In this document: piece by piece, positions 20,864 to 29,000 of the stretch | Position numbering within the stretch: the first letter of the stretch is position 1 | Layout of the letters: each line of letters starts with the position of its first letter | Assembly: GCF_017545445.1 (NCBI RefSeq) | Contig: NZ_JAFWOM010000123.1 | Span: 1 to 45,026, forward strand | Origin: Fibrobacter sp. | GTDB taxonomy: Bacteria > Fibrobacterota > Fibrobacteria > Fibrobacterales > Fibrobacteraceae | Direction: 5' to 3' | Length of the DNA: 45,026 nucleotides | Program-made: the position numbers and the translations under genes | The notes under the pieces: model-generated | The model's database searches: none | The model's input: only the letters and a program-made list of their open reading frames with translations | What the model was told of the DNA's origin: nothing

Positions 20864-21250
20864 ATGTTTTTTATTGCAGCAATTATTGGGGCGATTGTCT
20901 TTTTGCCCTCCATCGTACTGAATATCGCACTCGCATGTGGAGCGCCGCTTGGCATGTACGCCATGAACGGTCGCCATAAAGTCGTCCCGAAAGAGATCCG
21001 CCGGGCGTTCGTGATGCCTATTATTCTGCAATTTGTGGCTCTTTTCACGATTTTGAGCGCAGGGCATGTGCTGCCGGAGACGATTCCGTTTGGAATCATA
21101 CGCATTCTCGCCTTCTTTTTCGCGGTTTATTTGACGTTTTACACGGCGACGGTCTTGTTCAGCCTGAGCGCGAAGGAACGGCACGTCATGGGATTTTTCG
21201 CCATCGCATCGACCATTTGTTTTTGGATTGTCGCGGTGGGGACTATTTAG
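20864..21250 (+). CDS. Small integral membrane protein of unknown function
   Basis: From the ATG at 20864 the product has 128 residues with about four hydrophobic segments (roughly 2-30, 48-68, 72-95 and 105-125). The frame is open further upstream, but those codons lie in the terminator hairpin, so the inner ATG is preferred although its ribosome binding site is weak. A basic loop (MNGRHKVVPKEIRRAF) separates the first two helices. No family recognised; inner-membrane location is predicted. Confidence 0.6.
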   Translation: MFFIAAIIGAIVFLPSIVLNIALACGAPLGMYAMNGRHKVVPKEIRRAFVMPIILQFVALFTILSAGHVLPETIPFGIIRILAFFFAVYLTFYTATVLFSLSAKERHVMGFFAIASTICFWIVAVGTI

Positions 21251-21285
21251 TAGGCGGTAGGAAGTTAGAAGTAGGCAGTAGGAAG
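21250..21285. repeat. Short direct repeat
   Basis: GTAGGCGGTAGGAAG (21250-21264) and GTAGGCAGTAGGAAG (21271-21285) are 21 bases apart, directly before queH. The purine-rich sequence may act as spacer; GGAAGG at its end could serve as the ribosome binding site of queH. Confidence 0.6.
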
Positions 21286-21295
21286 GTTTCCATCA

Positions 21296-21973
21296 ATGGA
21301 CAACAAGCAACAGCCAAAGCATAATTACCAAGTCGATTTAGATCGCATCATCCGCCGTCTCGAAAAGTCGTGCGAGGTGCCGACGCTTTTGTTGCACGCT
21401 TGTTGCGCGCCATGCAGCAGCTACACGATAGAATACCTTTCGCAGTATTTCAAGATTACGCTTTTTTATTACAATCCAAACATCGCACCCGCCGAAGAAT
21501 ACCGGCATCGTGTCAATGAAATCAAGCGTTTTGTTGCGGAATTTAAGACAAAGTATCAGGTTACGTTAGTTGAGGGCGAGTACGACCCGAAAAAATTTTA
21601 TGATGTCGCCCGTGGGCTTGAAAAAGAACCTGAAGGCGGAAAACGTTGTCGTAAATGTTTCGAGCTACGCCTTGCAGAATCGGCAAGACTTGCAAAAGAG
21701 TTGAACTGCGACTACTTTACGACGACGCTCACGATTAGCCCGATGAAAGACGCTCAAGTGTTAAACGAAGTTGTGCAGGAACAATGCGATATTTACGGCA
21801 TCAAGCGGTTGCCGAGCGACTTCAAGAAAAAAGGCGGCTACAAGCGTTCCATACAACTGTCTCATGAGTACAATCTCTACCGCCAGAATTTCTGCGGATG
21901 CGTTTATTCCATGCGTGAAGCGGAGGAACGCGAAGCCAAGAAAATCGAAGGGAGTGCGAGCGAAGCTGATTAA
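21296..21973 (+). CDS. queH: Epoxyqueuosine reductase QueH
   Basis: QueH (COG1636, formerly DUF208) carries out the last step of queuosine synthesis, reducing epoxyqueuosine in tRNA; it replaces QueG in many bacteria. The 225-residue protein shows LLLHACCAPCSSY with the vicinal C36-C37 and C40, then the CRKCFELRL Cys pair and FCGCVYS near the C-terminus, which are the Fe-S/metal and redox cysteines of the family. The TTLTISPMKDAQ block is also typical. ATG at 21296 follows GGAAGG. It is probably a single-gene unit, since a small hairpin follows. Confidence 0.92.
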   Translation: MDNKQQPKHNYQVDLDRIIRRLEKSCEVPTLLLHACCAPCSSYTIEYLSQYFKITLFYYNPNIAPAEEYRHRVNEIKRFVAEFKTKYQVTLVEGEYDPKKFYDVARGLEKEPEGGKRCRKCFELRLAESARLAKELNCDYFTTTLTISPMKDAQVLNEVVQEQCDIYGIKRLPSDFKKKGGYKRSIQLSHEYNLYRQNFCGCVYSMREAEEREAKKIEGSASEAD

Positions 21974-21977
21974 GCCG

Positions 21978-21998
21978 ATCCCGTCACAAGGTCGGGAT
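21978..21998. repeat. Hairpin element after queH
   Basis: ATCCCG (21978-21983) pairs with CGGGAT (21993-21998), followed by GACATGCCGG. The GTCAC..GGGATGACA arrangement resembles the dispersed hairpin elements after ygiQ and rpsG. There is no T-run, so termination is uncertain. Confidence 0.45.
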
Positions 21999-22033
21999 GA
22001 CATGCCGGAAGTTATTTTATATACTTTCATAGA

Positions 22034-23020
22034 ATGAAAAATATTTGGATTTATGCAGTGATGATTATTTTTTTGTTCATCGGTGGGGGTTGTTCCGATG
22101 ATGTCGCCACTGCGCACGAAGAATCCAGTTCATCCGAAAGTTCCGCTATTATAATACTCACTTCGTCTAGTGAGGCTTTACCCCTTTCTTATTCTCGACC
22201 GCCGAAAACTGTTTTTTATTTCTCGAATAAAGTAGAAATTAAAAGTTCCTCGTCCGTCAAAAAAGTATCTTCATCAAGTCGTGTAAAATCATCCAGTTCA
22301 AAGCCTAAATCTTCATCTAGCATAGCTTCGTCGAGTGCAATTGCAAGTTCCAGTTCCATTGGCCCAAGGTCCAGTGCAGATCTTCGTTTTTATGATTGCA
22401 GCGAGTATGATTGCGTTACCACAGAGTATTTGAATCCAACTGTATCTTATGGGGAACTTTTAGACAAACGAGATAATCAAGTTTACCGAACTCTCGTCAT
22501 CAGCAACCATGTTTGGACTGCTCAAAATATGAACTTTGAAACGGAAGATGACTCTCTTGCGAAAAGTTGGTGTTACGACGATAAACCTGAAAACTGCAAG
22601 CAATTCGGACGGCTCTACAATTGGGATGCGGCACAAAAAGCTTGCCCCGAAGGCTGGCACTTGCCCACCGCCGATGAATGGTTTGAACTTATTGAAAACC
22701 ACACATGCGAAATAGAAGAAGACGAAGACAACGCCGACATGTACCATTGTGCCGGCATCTCATTGAAAGCACTTCAAAGCTGGGAAGATGCCATCCCCAA
22801 CACTAACGAACATGGTTTTTCCGTAATTGCCGCAGGGATTGCCGTTCCTGACGAATTTAAATATATTGGTAAAGTAAGTGATTTTTGGACAGCCACAGCA
22901 CCTTACGAAAAATACGCTGGAATTGTCACTTTTGATAGAACTGAAGATTTTGTCACAATTGTACTGACCGATAAAAAATACGGACTTTCCGTCCGTTGCA
23001 TCAAAGGGCGTGCGAAATAA
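22034..23020 (+). CDS. FISUMP-domain lipoprotein
   Basis: This is a surface or periplasmic lipoprotein of 328 residues. The signal ends at IGGGC with Cys20 as lipidation site. A long Ser-rich linker follows (about 30-122). The C-terminal two thirds is the FISUMP domain (TIGR02145): YGELLDKRDNQVYRTLVI, VWTAQNMNFETEDD, the CYDDKPENCKQFGRLYNW block, then ACPEGWHLPTADEWFELI and the terminal SVRCIK. Paired Cys residues suggest disulfides. Such proteins are numerous in Fibrobacter and their biochemical role is unknown; a C-type-lectin-like fold is often proposed. Ribosome binding site is weak. Confidence 0.9.
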   Translation: MKNIWIYAVMIIFLFIGGGCSDDVATAHEESSSSESSAIIILTSSSEALPLSYSRPPKTVFYFSNKVEIKSSSSVKKVSSSSRVKSSSSKPKSSSSIASSSAIASSSSIGPRSSADLRFYDCSEYDCVTTEYLNPTVSYGELLDKRDNQVYRTLVISNHVWTAQNMNFETEDDSLAKSWCYDDKPENCKQFGRLYNWDAAQKACPEGWHLPTADEWFELIENHTCEIEEDEDNADMYHCAGISLKALQSWEDAIPNTNEHGFSVIAAGIAVPDEFKYIGKVSDFWTATAPYEKYAGIVTFDRTEDFVTIVLTDKKYGLSVRCIKGRAK

Positions 23021-23086
23021 CTGCTGTCGTTTTGCAAGCTGCGATTTTCTATCTTTGACTTAAAACCCTCAACCCCAAATTCCATT

Positions 23087-25411
23087 ATGTACGATCCTCG
23101 ATTTTTACCGATTTGCAAAGAAGACCTGGACGAACTGGGTTGGGATTACGTTGACGTGATCATCATCAGCGCCGATGCATATGTCGATCACCCTTGCTTT
23201 GGGCATGCGGTTGTCGGGCGACTTTTGGAACATGAGGGTTTGCGCGTGGCGATTTTGCCGCAGCCGAACTGGCGCGACGACCTGCGCGATTTCAAGAAAC
23301 TCGGGAAGCCGCGACTTTTCTTTGCGATTTCAAGCGGTATGGATTCCATGGTGAACCACTACACCGCCGCCAAGCGCCTCCGCAGTGACGATGCCTTTAC
23401 GCCGGGGAACAAGGCAGGATTCCGCCCTGATTACGCGACATATACGTACGCAAAGATTTTGAAGAAGCTCTACCCCGATGTGCCGCTGCTCATTGGCGGA
23501 CTCGAATCGAGCTTGCGCCGCGTGACGCATTACGACTATTGGAGCGACAGACTCAAGCCGAGTATTTTATTCGATACGCAAGCCGATATTCTCGTCTATG
23601 GCATGGGCGAAAAGCCGCTGAAAGAAATTGTTCGTTTGCTCAAAAAAGGTGTTCCGTTCTCGAGCCTGAATTCCGTTCCGCAGACCGCCTACTTGGCGCC
23701 CAAAGGGAACGTTCCGAAGAACAGCAAGTGGGAAGATTTGCGACTGTACAGCTACGAAGAATGTCTGGAAAGCAAGAGGAATCAAATCGAGAACTGCCGC
23801 AGAGTCGATATCGAATGCAACAAGTGGTTCCAGCACCGTATTCTGCAAGATGTCGCCGAACAGACCGTGGTGATTAACCCCGCGTACCCGCCGCTCGAAT
23901 ACGGCGAACTCGACGAAAGCTTTGAATACCCTTACGCCCGCGAACCGCACCCGCGTTACAAGAAACGCGGCAACATTCCGGCGTTTGATATGATTAAGTT
24001 CAGCATCAACACGCACCGTGGCTGTTTTGGCGGTTGCAGTTTTTGCGCCATCAACGCACACCAGGGCAAGTTCATTGCGAGCCGTAGCCGCGAAAGCATT
24101 CTGCGCGAAGTCGAAATTGTGACGAATATGGAAGGCTTTGCCGGAACAATCACAGACCTCGGCGGCCCCAGCGCAAACATGTACAACATGCGTGGCCGCG
24201 ATCCGAGCCGTTGCCAAAAGTGCGCCCGCGCAAGCTGCCTCACGCCCAAGATTTGCGACAACATGGACACGCATCACGCCGAAATCTTGAGCCTTTATCG
24301 CGAAGTGCGCAACCACCCGAAAGTGAAGCACTTGTTCATCGGAAGTGGCGTCCGTTACGACATGCTCTTGCAGGAGACGAATGACGAAGAGCTCCGCAAG
24401 GACCACGAAGAATACGCCCGCGAACTCATCGACTACCATGTGAGTGGCCGTTTGAAAGTCGCACCGGAACATACGAGCGACGCCGTGCTGAAATTGATGC
24501 GCAAGCCGAGCTTTACGCTGTTCCACAAGTTCAAGGAATTCTTTGACGACGAATGCAAACGCATCGGCAAAAAGCAGCAGCTAATTCCGTACTTTATCAG
24601 TAGCCATCCGGGATGCACCGAAGCGGACATGGCTGAACTTGCGCTCGAAACGAAGCAATTGGGTTTCCAGTTGGAACAAGTGCAAGACTTTACTCCGACG
24701 CCGATGACCATTGCAACCGAGATGTTCTACGCCGAAATGACGCCGGACGGAAAGCCGCTCTTTGTCGCCAAAACGCCCGAAGAAAAAGCAAACCAGAAGC
24801 AATTCTTCTTCTGGTACATTCCTGCAAACCGCCCGCACTTGCGCGAAGTTCTGGAACGCCTCAAGATGGGTAAAGTCAGCCGCTTGCTGCTAAGCCGTAC
24901 CGCAATGGCCGAGGGCAAGGAATACTTCCCGAGCAAGGAACGCGAAGAAAACGAAGACTTCCGCAAACGCGAAATGCAAAAGCGCGACGAACGCACAAAC
25001 GCATTACGCCCGAAAAAAGAGAAAGTCAAGAACCGCTGGCGAGACGAAGGGTACGAAGGTCGTAGCTTCAACGAAGGTCGTGAAAATCGCTTTGGCGAGA
25101 ATCGAGGATTCAGCGAGAATCGCGACCGCTTTGGCCGTGAAGGGGAACGCCAAGAACGCCGCGGATTCCACAGCGAGCGCCGATTTGACGATCGTCGAGA
25201 TTTCGACCGCAACGAGAATCGCCGCGGCAATGTTTTCGAAGACCGTCGCGACTTTGACCGTAACGGGGACCGCCGCGGGAATCAGCAGAATGCGCCGTTC
25301 CGCGAGCACCGCAATGTGGAAGACAAGAACCGCTTCAACAGTGGCGAGATAAACCTCGCCAGCCGCCGTTCGCATGGCAAAGGTTTCAAGAAGCCGACGT
25401 TTAAGAAATAG
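23087..25411 (+). CDS. YgiQ family radical SAM protein with Arg-rich tail
   Basis: This UPF0313/YgiQ-type protein has 774 residues. The N-terminal domain (YVDVIIISADAYVDHPCFG, FFAISSGMDSMVNHYTAAK, LIGGLESSLRR) precedes a radical SAM core with C313-x3-C317-x2-C320, ligands of a 4Fe-4S cluster. FIGSGVRYDML, VAPEHTSDAVLKLMRKPS and QVQDFTPTPMT follow as in the family. Its substrate is unknown in all organisms. From about residue 640 there is a low-complexity tail rich in Arg, Asp, Asn, Phe and Gly (RRDFDRN-like units), probably disordered and nucleic-acid binding. A similar tail occurs on RNase R at 35211. It stands alone, followed by a bidirectional hairpin. Confidence 0.92.
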   Translation: MYDPRFLPICKEDLDELGWDYVDVIIISADAYVDHPCFGHAVVGRLLEHEGLRVAILPQPNWRDDLRDFKKLGKPRLFFAISSGMDSMVNHYTAAKRLRSDDAFTPGNKAGFRPDYATYTYAKILKKLYPDVPLLIGGLESSLRRVTHYDYWSDRLKPSILFDTQADILVYGMGEKPLKEIVRLLKKGVPFSSLNSVPQTAYLAPKGNVPKNSKWEDLRLYSYEECLESKRNQIENCRRVDIECNKWFQHRILQDVAEQTVVINPAYPPLEYGELDESFEYPYAREPHPRYKKRGNIPAFDMIKFSINTHRGCFGGCSFCAINAHQGKFIASRSRESILREVEIVTNMEGFAGTITDLGGPSANMYNMRGRDPSRCQKCARASCLTPKICDNMDTHHAEILSLYREVRNHPKVKHLFIGSGVRYDMLLQETNDEELRKDHEEYARELIDYHVSGRLKVAPEHTSDAVLKLMRKPSFTLFHKFKEFFDDECKRIGKKQQLIPYFISSHPGCTEADMAELALETKQLGFQLEQVQDFTPTPMTIATEMFYAEMTPDGKPLFVAKTPEEKANQKQFFFWYIPANRPHLREVLERLKMGKVSRLLLSRTAMAEGKEYFPSKEREENEDFRKREMQKRDERTNALRPKKEKVKNRWRDEGYEGRSFNEGRENRFGENRGFSENRDRFGREGERQERRGFHSERRFDDRRDFDRNENRRGNVFEDRRDFDRNGDRRGNQQNAPFREHRNVEDKNRFNSGEINLASRRSHGKGFKKPTFKK

Positions 25412-25433
25412 CAGCGAGACCACCGCCGTGACC

Positions 25434-25512
25434 GTCATCCTGAGGAGTGGAACGACGAAGGATCCAGTGACAGTTCTACTAAAAACAGCAATGCCGGCAC
25501 AAAGGCCGGCAT
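25434..25512. repeat. Dispersed repeat plus bidirectional hairpin between ygiQ and prmA
   Basis: A GTCATCC...GGATCCAGTG unit (25434-25469) related to 8545-8578 is followed by the perfect hairpin ATGCCGGC (25491-25498) / GCCGGCAT (25505-25512). Both flanking genes end here, so the hairpin probably terminates transcription from either side. Confidence 0.7.
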
Positions 25513-25609
25513 GACAAATTAATTATGCGAGCGTGGCTGCAACGTTGACGCTTCGCGTCTTGTCAAACGGCTTGGCAATGACATCGCAAGCGATGTCACT
25601 TCACTCGCC

Positions 25610-26455
25610 TTATGCGTTTGTCGCCAAGACACTCCACCACTCACCTTTTTCGCGTTCAACAGAAACCTTGAAGCCGGCTTCATCGAACCACTTGAGGATG
25701 TAATCCTTTTCGGTGACGAGCTGTCCGCTGATGATCAGTTCACCGCCTTCGGCAAGCAAATCTTCGATGTCGTCGCGGAGCGGCCAAAGCTCGCTGCGGA
25801 TCATATTGCAAAGAATCACGTCGAACTTCGTTCCGTCCTTGAACGCATCCAGGAATCCGAGCACGCAGTCACTTTCGCCAAAGCCATTACGTTCAAAGTT
25901 TTCCGCAATGCAGGGAATCGTGAGCGGGTCGATTTCCGTACCTACAGCAAGGCTTGCGCCCTTGCGACGAGCAAACATCGCCAAGATGCCCGTACCCGTA
26001 CCGATGTCGAGAACCGTCTTGCCCTTGAAATCAACGTTTTCCATGAGTGCAGCACAGCTACTCGTTGTCTCGTGCTCGCCCGTTCCAAATGCAGTCTTTG
26101 CCTCAAGTTCCAAGACAACCGCTTCAGGATCTTCCGGCGTGAACTCCACCCAAGGTGGACGCACCCAAAGGTGCTCGCTCACAGCCACCGGCTGCGCACG
26201 GTCACGCCACCACTTGTCCCAATCCTTCGCAGGTTCTTCTGTCATCGTGAAGTTGTACTGTGGAAACTCCGCCACGATGCGGTCGCGTTCCGCCTTGTCG
26301 CCCGTGTAAAAGCAGAACTCCGTGCGGCCAGCGGTCACCGGGTCGAGTTCTTCGAGCGTCGCAACACCCGCTTCGAAAAGCAGGTAGCTTGCAAGTTCAT
26401 ATTCTTCATCGGGACAGTTGCCCTGAGCTTTGTACCAAGTATCAATTTTCTGCAT
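25610..26455 (-). CDS. prmA: Ribosomal protein L11 methyltransferase
   Basis: PrmA trimethylates amino groups of ribosomal protein L11 using S-adenosylmethionine. The 281 residues show the N-terminal substrate-binding domain (YELASYLLFEAGV) and the diagnostic TAFGTGEHETTSSC motif, followed by VLDIGTGTGILA (SAM motif I), VGTEIDPLTIPCIAENFERN and the NPPY-like position as LCNMIRSEL. The last of these is usually NI(L/Q). The linker W-x-x-x-W-R (DWDKWWRDRAQPVAV) also fits. The start at 26455 gives the normal N-terminus. It is transcribed away from the Fic gene and shares the 467-bp palindrome-rich region with it. Confidence 0.93.
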   Translation of the reverse strand: MQKIDTWYKAQGNCPDEEYELASYLLFEAGVATLEELDPVTAGRTEFCFYTGDKAERDRIVAEFPQYNFTMTEEPAKDWDKWWRDRAQPVAVSEHLWVRPPWVEFTPEDPEAVVLELEAKTAFGTGEHETTSSCAALMENVDFKGKTVLDIGTGTGILAMFARRKGASLAVGTEIDPLTIPCIAENFERNGFGESDCVLGFLDAFKDGTKFDVILCNMIRSELWPLRDDIEDLLAEGGELIISGQLVTEKDYILKWFDEAGFKVSVEREKGEWWSVLATNA

Positions 26456-26568
26456 AGTTTAAATTTATGAAAATAAAGAACGGACAGGACGAGTGTTGAA
26501 AAAATTGGGCGCATTATACGATTCCAACATGTTTTTGAGGCGAATTAATGCCGTATACTTTGTTCTAA

Positions 26569-26605
26569 TACATACTAAAACAGGAAAATCGACATTTAGT
26601 ATGTA
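26569..26605. promoter_or_regulatory. Long inverted repeat, copy 1
   Basis: TACATACTAAA (26569-26579) and TTTAGTATGTA (26595-26605) are perfect 11-bp arms around a 15-bp spacer that contains AAATCGACA. First of three such sites between prmA and the Fic gene. Confidence 0.75.
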
Positions 26606-26703
26606 AAAAAAAATGAAAATCTGCTCAAAAAAGCCAAAATACAGCCTTTTAAAGCAATCTTTCAACAAAAAGGCCCTCTAAAGCAGCTATTTGCACTAAA
26701 AAT

Positions 26704-26741
26704 TACATACTAAACACCCTAAATCGACAATTTAGTATGTA
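26704..26741. promoter_or_regulatory. Long inverted repeat, copy 2
   Basis: The same arms, TACATACTAAA (26704-26714) and TTTAGTATGTA (26731-26741), flank a 16-bp spacer that also contains AAATCGACA. Confidence 0.75.
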
Positions 26742-26767
26742 ACCACACAAAGTAACAAACTGCCAAT

Positions 26768-26804
26768 TACATATTAAAACACATAATGACCTTTTTAGTA
26801 TGTA
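26768..26804. promoter_or_regulatory. Long inverted repeat, copy 3
   Basis: TACATATTAAA (26768-26778, one mismatch) and TTTAGTATGTA (26794-26804) flank a 15-bp spacer. The site ends 118 bases before the Fic ATG. With copies 1 and 2 it forms an operator-like array in a 467-bp region without genes. Confidence 0.75.
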
Positions 26805-26922
26805 AATCAAGTGCAGAATCAAGCGCTTCAACACAATTTTTCTCAATTCAACACCACGACACCCAAACATCCAAACGAAAAGCCGCAAAAAGAAATATAT
26901 TTAGGCAAACCACTTCGAACTT

Positions 26923-27957
26923 ATGCTCTACATCCATCAATTTCCAGACTGGACGCGATTCCGCTTCGATTCTCCCAAGGTGCTCCAAGCGCTTGGGCAG
27001 ACGCGCCTTGAAGAAGGCAAGCTCATCGGAATCATGCAAATCTGCGGACTCAAGGACATCGAAGCAAAACTCCTCGCCGAAGACATCGTCGCCAATTACG
27101 CCATCGACGGCTACACGCTGGACCCCGCGCACACACTTGCCGAAGTGGAACTCAAAAGCAAAAGCTCGCAAAACTATATCAAGAACTATCTCGGCGCCAT
27201 CCAAAACGCCTCGCAGCCACTCACTGAAGAACGTATTTTCAACTGGCACGCCGCCATGGGTCAGAACAAAGTCAAGCACTACCGCGAAACGCCCAGCGAA
27301 GTACAGACAACGTTAGACGGAAAACGACTCCATTTTGTAGGCCCGAATCCGGAACGCCTCCAAAGCGAAATGGAAAATTTTTTGTCGTGGTTCGAGAGTG
27401 CTAATATAGACGGGGTGATTAAAGCCGCAATTGCACATTTCTGGTTCATCACAATCCGCCCTTTCGCCGACGCAAACGGCAGGCTCGCACGCGCCATCAC
27501 GGCGATGCAACTCGCCCGCGCCGAAAGCACAACGCATTGCCAATATGCGCTGAACAAGCAAATTAACGACAACAAAGCCGACTACTTCAAAATACTCTCG
27601 CGCACGCAAGCCGCGAGCGGCGATCTCACCGAGTGGATTTTGTGGTTCCTGCAAATGATGCGGGATGCCATCAAGGATAGCGAACAACTTTTCGCTTCTG
27701 AAATCAGCCGCATCCAGTTCCGTAGTGCCCACGCAAACGACACGTTCAGCGTCCGTGAACAGCAGCTCCTCGACGAAATCATGGCGGGCCGCCTCGCACA
27801 GCCTTTCACCGCCAAAGAAGCCGCCGCCCTTTTCAACGCAAGCCATGACACAGCCCTTCGCGAGATCCAGAGCCTCATGGACAAGGGCGTTTTGCAGACG
27901 AATAACAAAGGCGGCCGCAGCATGCGATATCGGCTCAAAGGCGCCGGGAACGAATAG
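26923..27957 (+). CDS. Fic/DOC-family protein (DUF4172 type) with degenerate active site and C-terminal winged helix
   Basis: This 344-residue protein has the usual DUF4172-Fic layout. It has an N-terminal DUF4172-like domain (IHQFPDWTRFRFD), a Fic core and a C-terminal winged-helix region (FTAKEAAALFNASHDTALRE, MDKGVLQTNNKGGRSMRYRL). The Fic loop reads RPFADANGRLAR at 179-190. The family consensus is HxFx[DE]GNGRxxR, so the catalytic His is Arg179 (codon CGC) and the first Gly is Ala184. The inhibitory motif [ST]xxxE[GN] reads N58-Y-A-I-D62-G. Loss of His should abolish AMP transfer, and loss of the inhibitory Glu is consistent with that. Asn185 and both Arg of the ATP pocket remain, so nucleotide binding may persist. 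The protein may act as a DNA-binding regulator; the three palindromes upstream would be natural targets (inference). Confidence 0.85.
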   Translation: MLYIHQFPDWTRFRFDSPKVLQALGQTRLEEGKLIGIMQICGLKDIEAKLLAEDIVANYAIDGYTLDPAHTLAEVELKSKSSQNYIKNYLGAIQNASQPLTEERIFNWHAAMGQNKVKHYRETPSEVQTTLDGKRLHFVGPNPERLQSEMENFLSWFESANIDGVIKAAIAHFWFITIRPFADANGRLARAITAMQLARAESTTHCQYALNKQINDNKADYFKILSRTQAASGDLTEWILWFLQMMRDAIKDSEQLFASEISRIQFRSAHANDTFSVREQQLLDEIMAGRLAQPFTAKEAAALFNASHDTALREIQSLMDKGVLQTNNKGGRSMRYRLKGAGNE

Positions 27958-28161
27958 TGGGAACGGTGATTTCTCGAAGCTATCGCTGGATATGCGACTT
28001 TTTTTGAGAATCTCTTGCGGATTATGGTTCCTAAATTCAAAATCTCATGTCGTCTCGTTTATGGTTGTTTATAAAATGTTAATAGATTGTGTTGAAATTG
28101 AATGGTTTCTGTTAGAGTCCCGTTTAGGGCGAAAAATGCATGCTAGAATCGTCGTAACCCC

Positions 28162-28189
28162 TTGATAATTACAGACTTTTTACTAAATT
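28162..28189 (+). promoter_or_regulatory. Sigma70-like promoter upstream of rpmH
   Basis: TTGATA (28162-28167) is 16 bp from TAAATT (28184-28189), about 44 bases before the rpmH ATG. It would drive rpmH-rnpA-yidD-yidC. No DnaA-box cluster was seen in the 275-bp gap, and the gap holds no other gene. Confidence 0.45.
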
Positions 28190-28232
28190 TGAGTCTCAAA
28201 AAAATTTTGTTTTTCATAGAAAGGTTTTTATC

Positions 28233-28388
28233 ATGAAAAGAACATTCCAGCCTCACAATCGTAAGCGCGTTAACAAGCACGGTTTTATGGCCCGTATGGA
28301 AGACCGTTGGGGTCGTGCTGTCTTGAGCCGTCGCCGTGCTAAGGGCCGCAAGGTCCTCACCGTTAGCGACGAAATCTATAAGAAGTAA
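28233..28388 (+). CDS. rpmH: 50S ribosomal protein L34
   Basis: The 51-residue L34 begins [20 protein letters not shown] and continues with [20 protein letters not shown], the standard signature. The C-terminus ([11 protein letters not shown]) is a few residues longer than in E. coli. AAAGG lies at 28220-28224. It is first in the conserved rpmH-rnpA-yidD-yidC cluster. dnaA is not upstream, where the Fic gene lies instead. Confidence 0.97.
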   Translation: MKRTFQPHNRKRVNKHGFMARMEDRWGRAVLSRRRAKGRKVLTVSDEIYKK

Positions 28389-28411
28389 GTCGGGGCTGGC
28401 TTATAGCCACT

Positions 28412-28765
28412 CTGCGTTCTTATCGGCTGCCCAATCAGCCCGCTTATCGGCAAGTAGCCGTCCAAGGAAAGTTCGTCCGTGCCCCTGCTTTTAGCATGCG
28501 ATGGATCGAAGCTCCGGACGGTTTTTGTCGTTTCTGCTTCCTTGCAAAGAAGAAGAACGGCAATGCCGTGTATCGCAACAAGTGTCGTAGAATTCTGCGA
28601 CCACTGTTTTATGGTATTGTCCCGAATATCAAAAAGCCTGTGTGGGCGATGATTATCGTGAGTGACAATTCCAAGGAAATGTCTTCCGAGCGTTTCCGCG
28701 AGTCTGCCCAGAAAATTTTCCACAAAATGGAATGGGACAAGCAGTCGGATGTGGCAGAAGGTTAA
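28412..28765 (+). CDS. rnpA: Ribonuclease P protein component, non-canonical start
   Basis: RnpA binds RNase P RNA for 5' processing of pre-tRNA. The RNA-binding signature KKKNGNAVYRNKCRRILRPLF is clear. The first ATG in this frame (28496) would give only 89 residues and cut off the N-terminal strand and helix. Homologous sequence continues upstream (YRQVAVQGKFVRAPAFSMRW aligns with the usual F..VF..G.R....), but the frame has no ATG, GTG or TTG back to its stop at 28379. A CTG at 28412 gives 117 residues, the normal family length, and is my choice; a second CTG at 28427 is an alternative. The end overlaps yidD by 17 bases. Confidence 0.8.
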   Translation: MRSYRLPNQPAYRQVAVQGKFVRAPAFSMRWIEAPDGFCRFCFLAKKKNGNAVYRNKCRRILRPLFYGIVPNIKKPVWAMIIVSDNSKEMSSERFRESAQKIFHKMEWDKQSDVAEG

Positions 28766-29000
28766 GCTAGCTTTGGTGGCCGCTCTTGTTGTGCCTATCC
28801 GTCTTTATCAACTGGTGCACCCTTATTTTTTCCACGGTGTCTGTCGTTTCCAACCAACGTGCTCAAACTATGCAATTGAAGCGTTACGCGTGCACGGACC
28901 GTTCAAAGGTTTCTATCTTGCGGTTTTTAGAGTCTTAAGATGCAACCCCTTCTGCAAGGGCGGCTATGATCCGGTTCCGCCCCCTAAGGATAAAAAATGA
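28749..29000 (+). CDS. yidD: Membrane protein insertion efficiency factor YidD
   Basis: YidD is a small membrane-associated helper of YidC. From ATG 28749 there are 83 residues: an amphipathic N-terminal helix (VKLALVAALVVPIRLYQL), then the signature CRFQPTCSNYAIEALRVHG and FRVLRCNPFCKGGYDPVP with its conserved cysteines. The start overlaps the end of rnpA by 17 bases, and its TGA overlaps the yidC ATG (ATGA), so translation is coupled on both sides. The longer frame from 28662 lies within rnpA and is not needed. Confidence 0.93.
   Translation: MWQKVKLALVAALVVPIRLYQLVHPYFFHGVCRFQPTCSNYAIEALRVHGPFKGFYLAVFRVLRCNPFCKGGYDPVPPPKDKK

Noticed and set aside
26569..26804. Terminal inverted repeats of an insertion sequence
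   Set aside because: No transposase lies between the copies and each palindrome is self-contained.
27958..28232. Replication origin upstream of rpmH
   Set aside because: No cluster of DnaA boxes or AT-rich unwinding array is visible, and dnaA/dnaN are absent.
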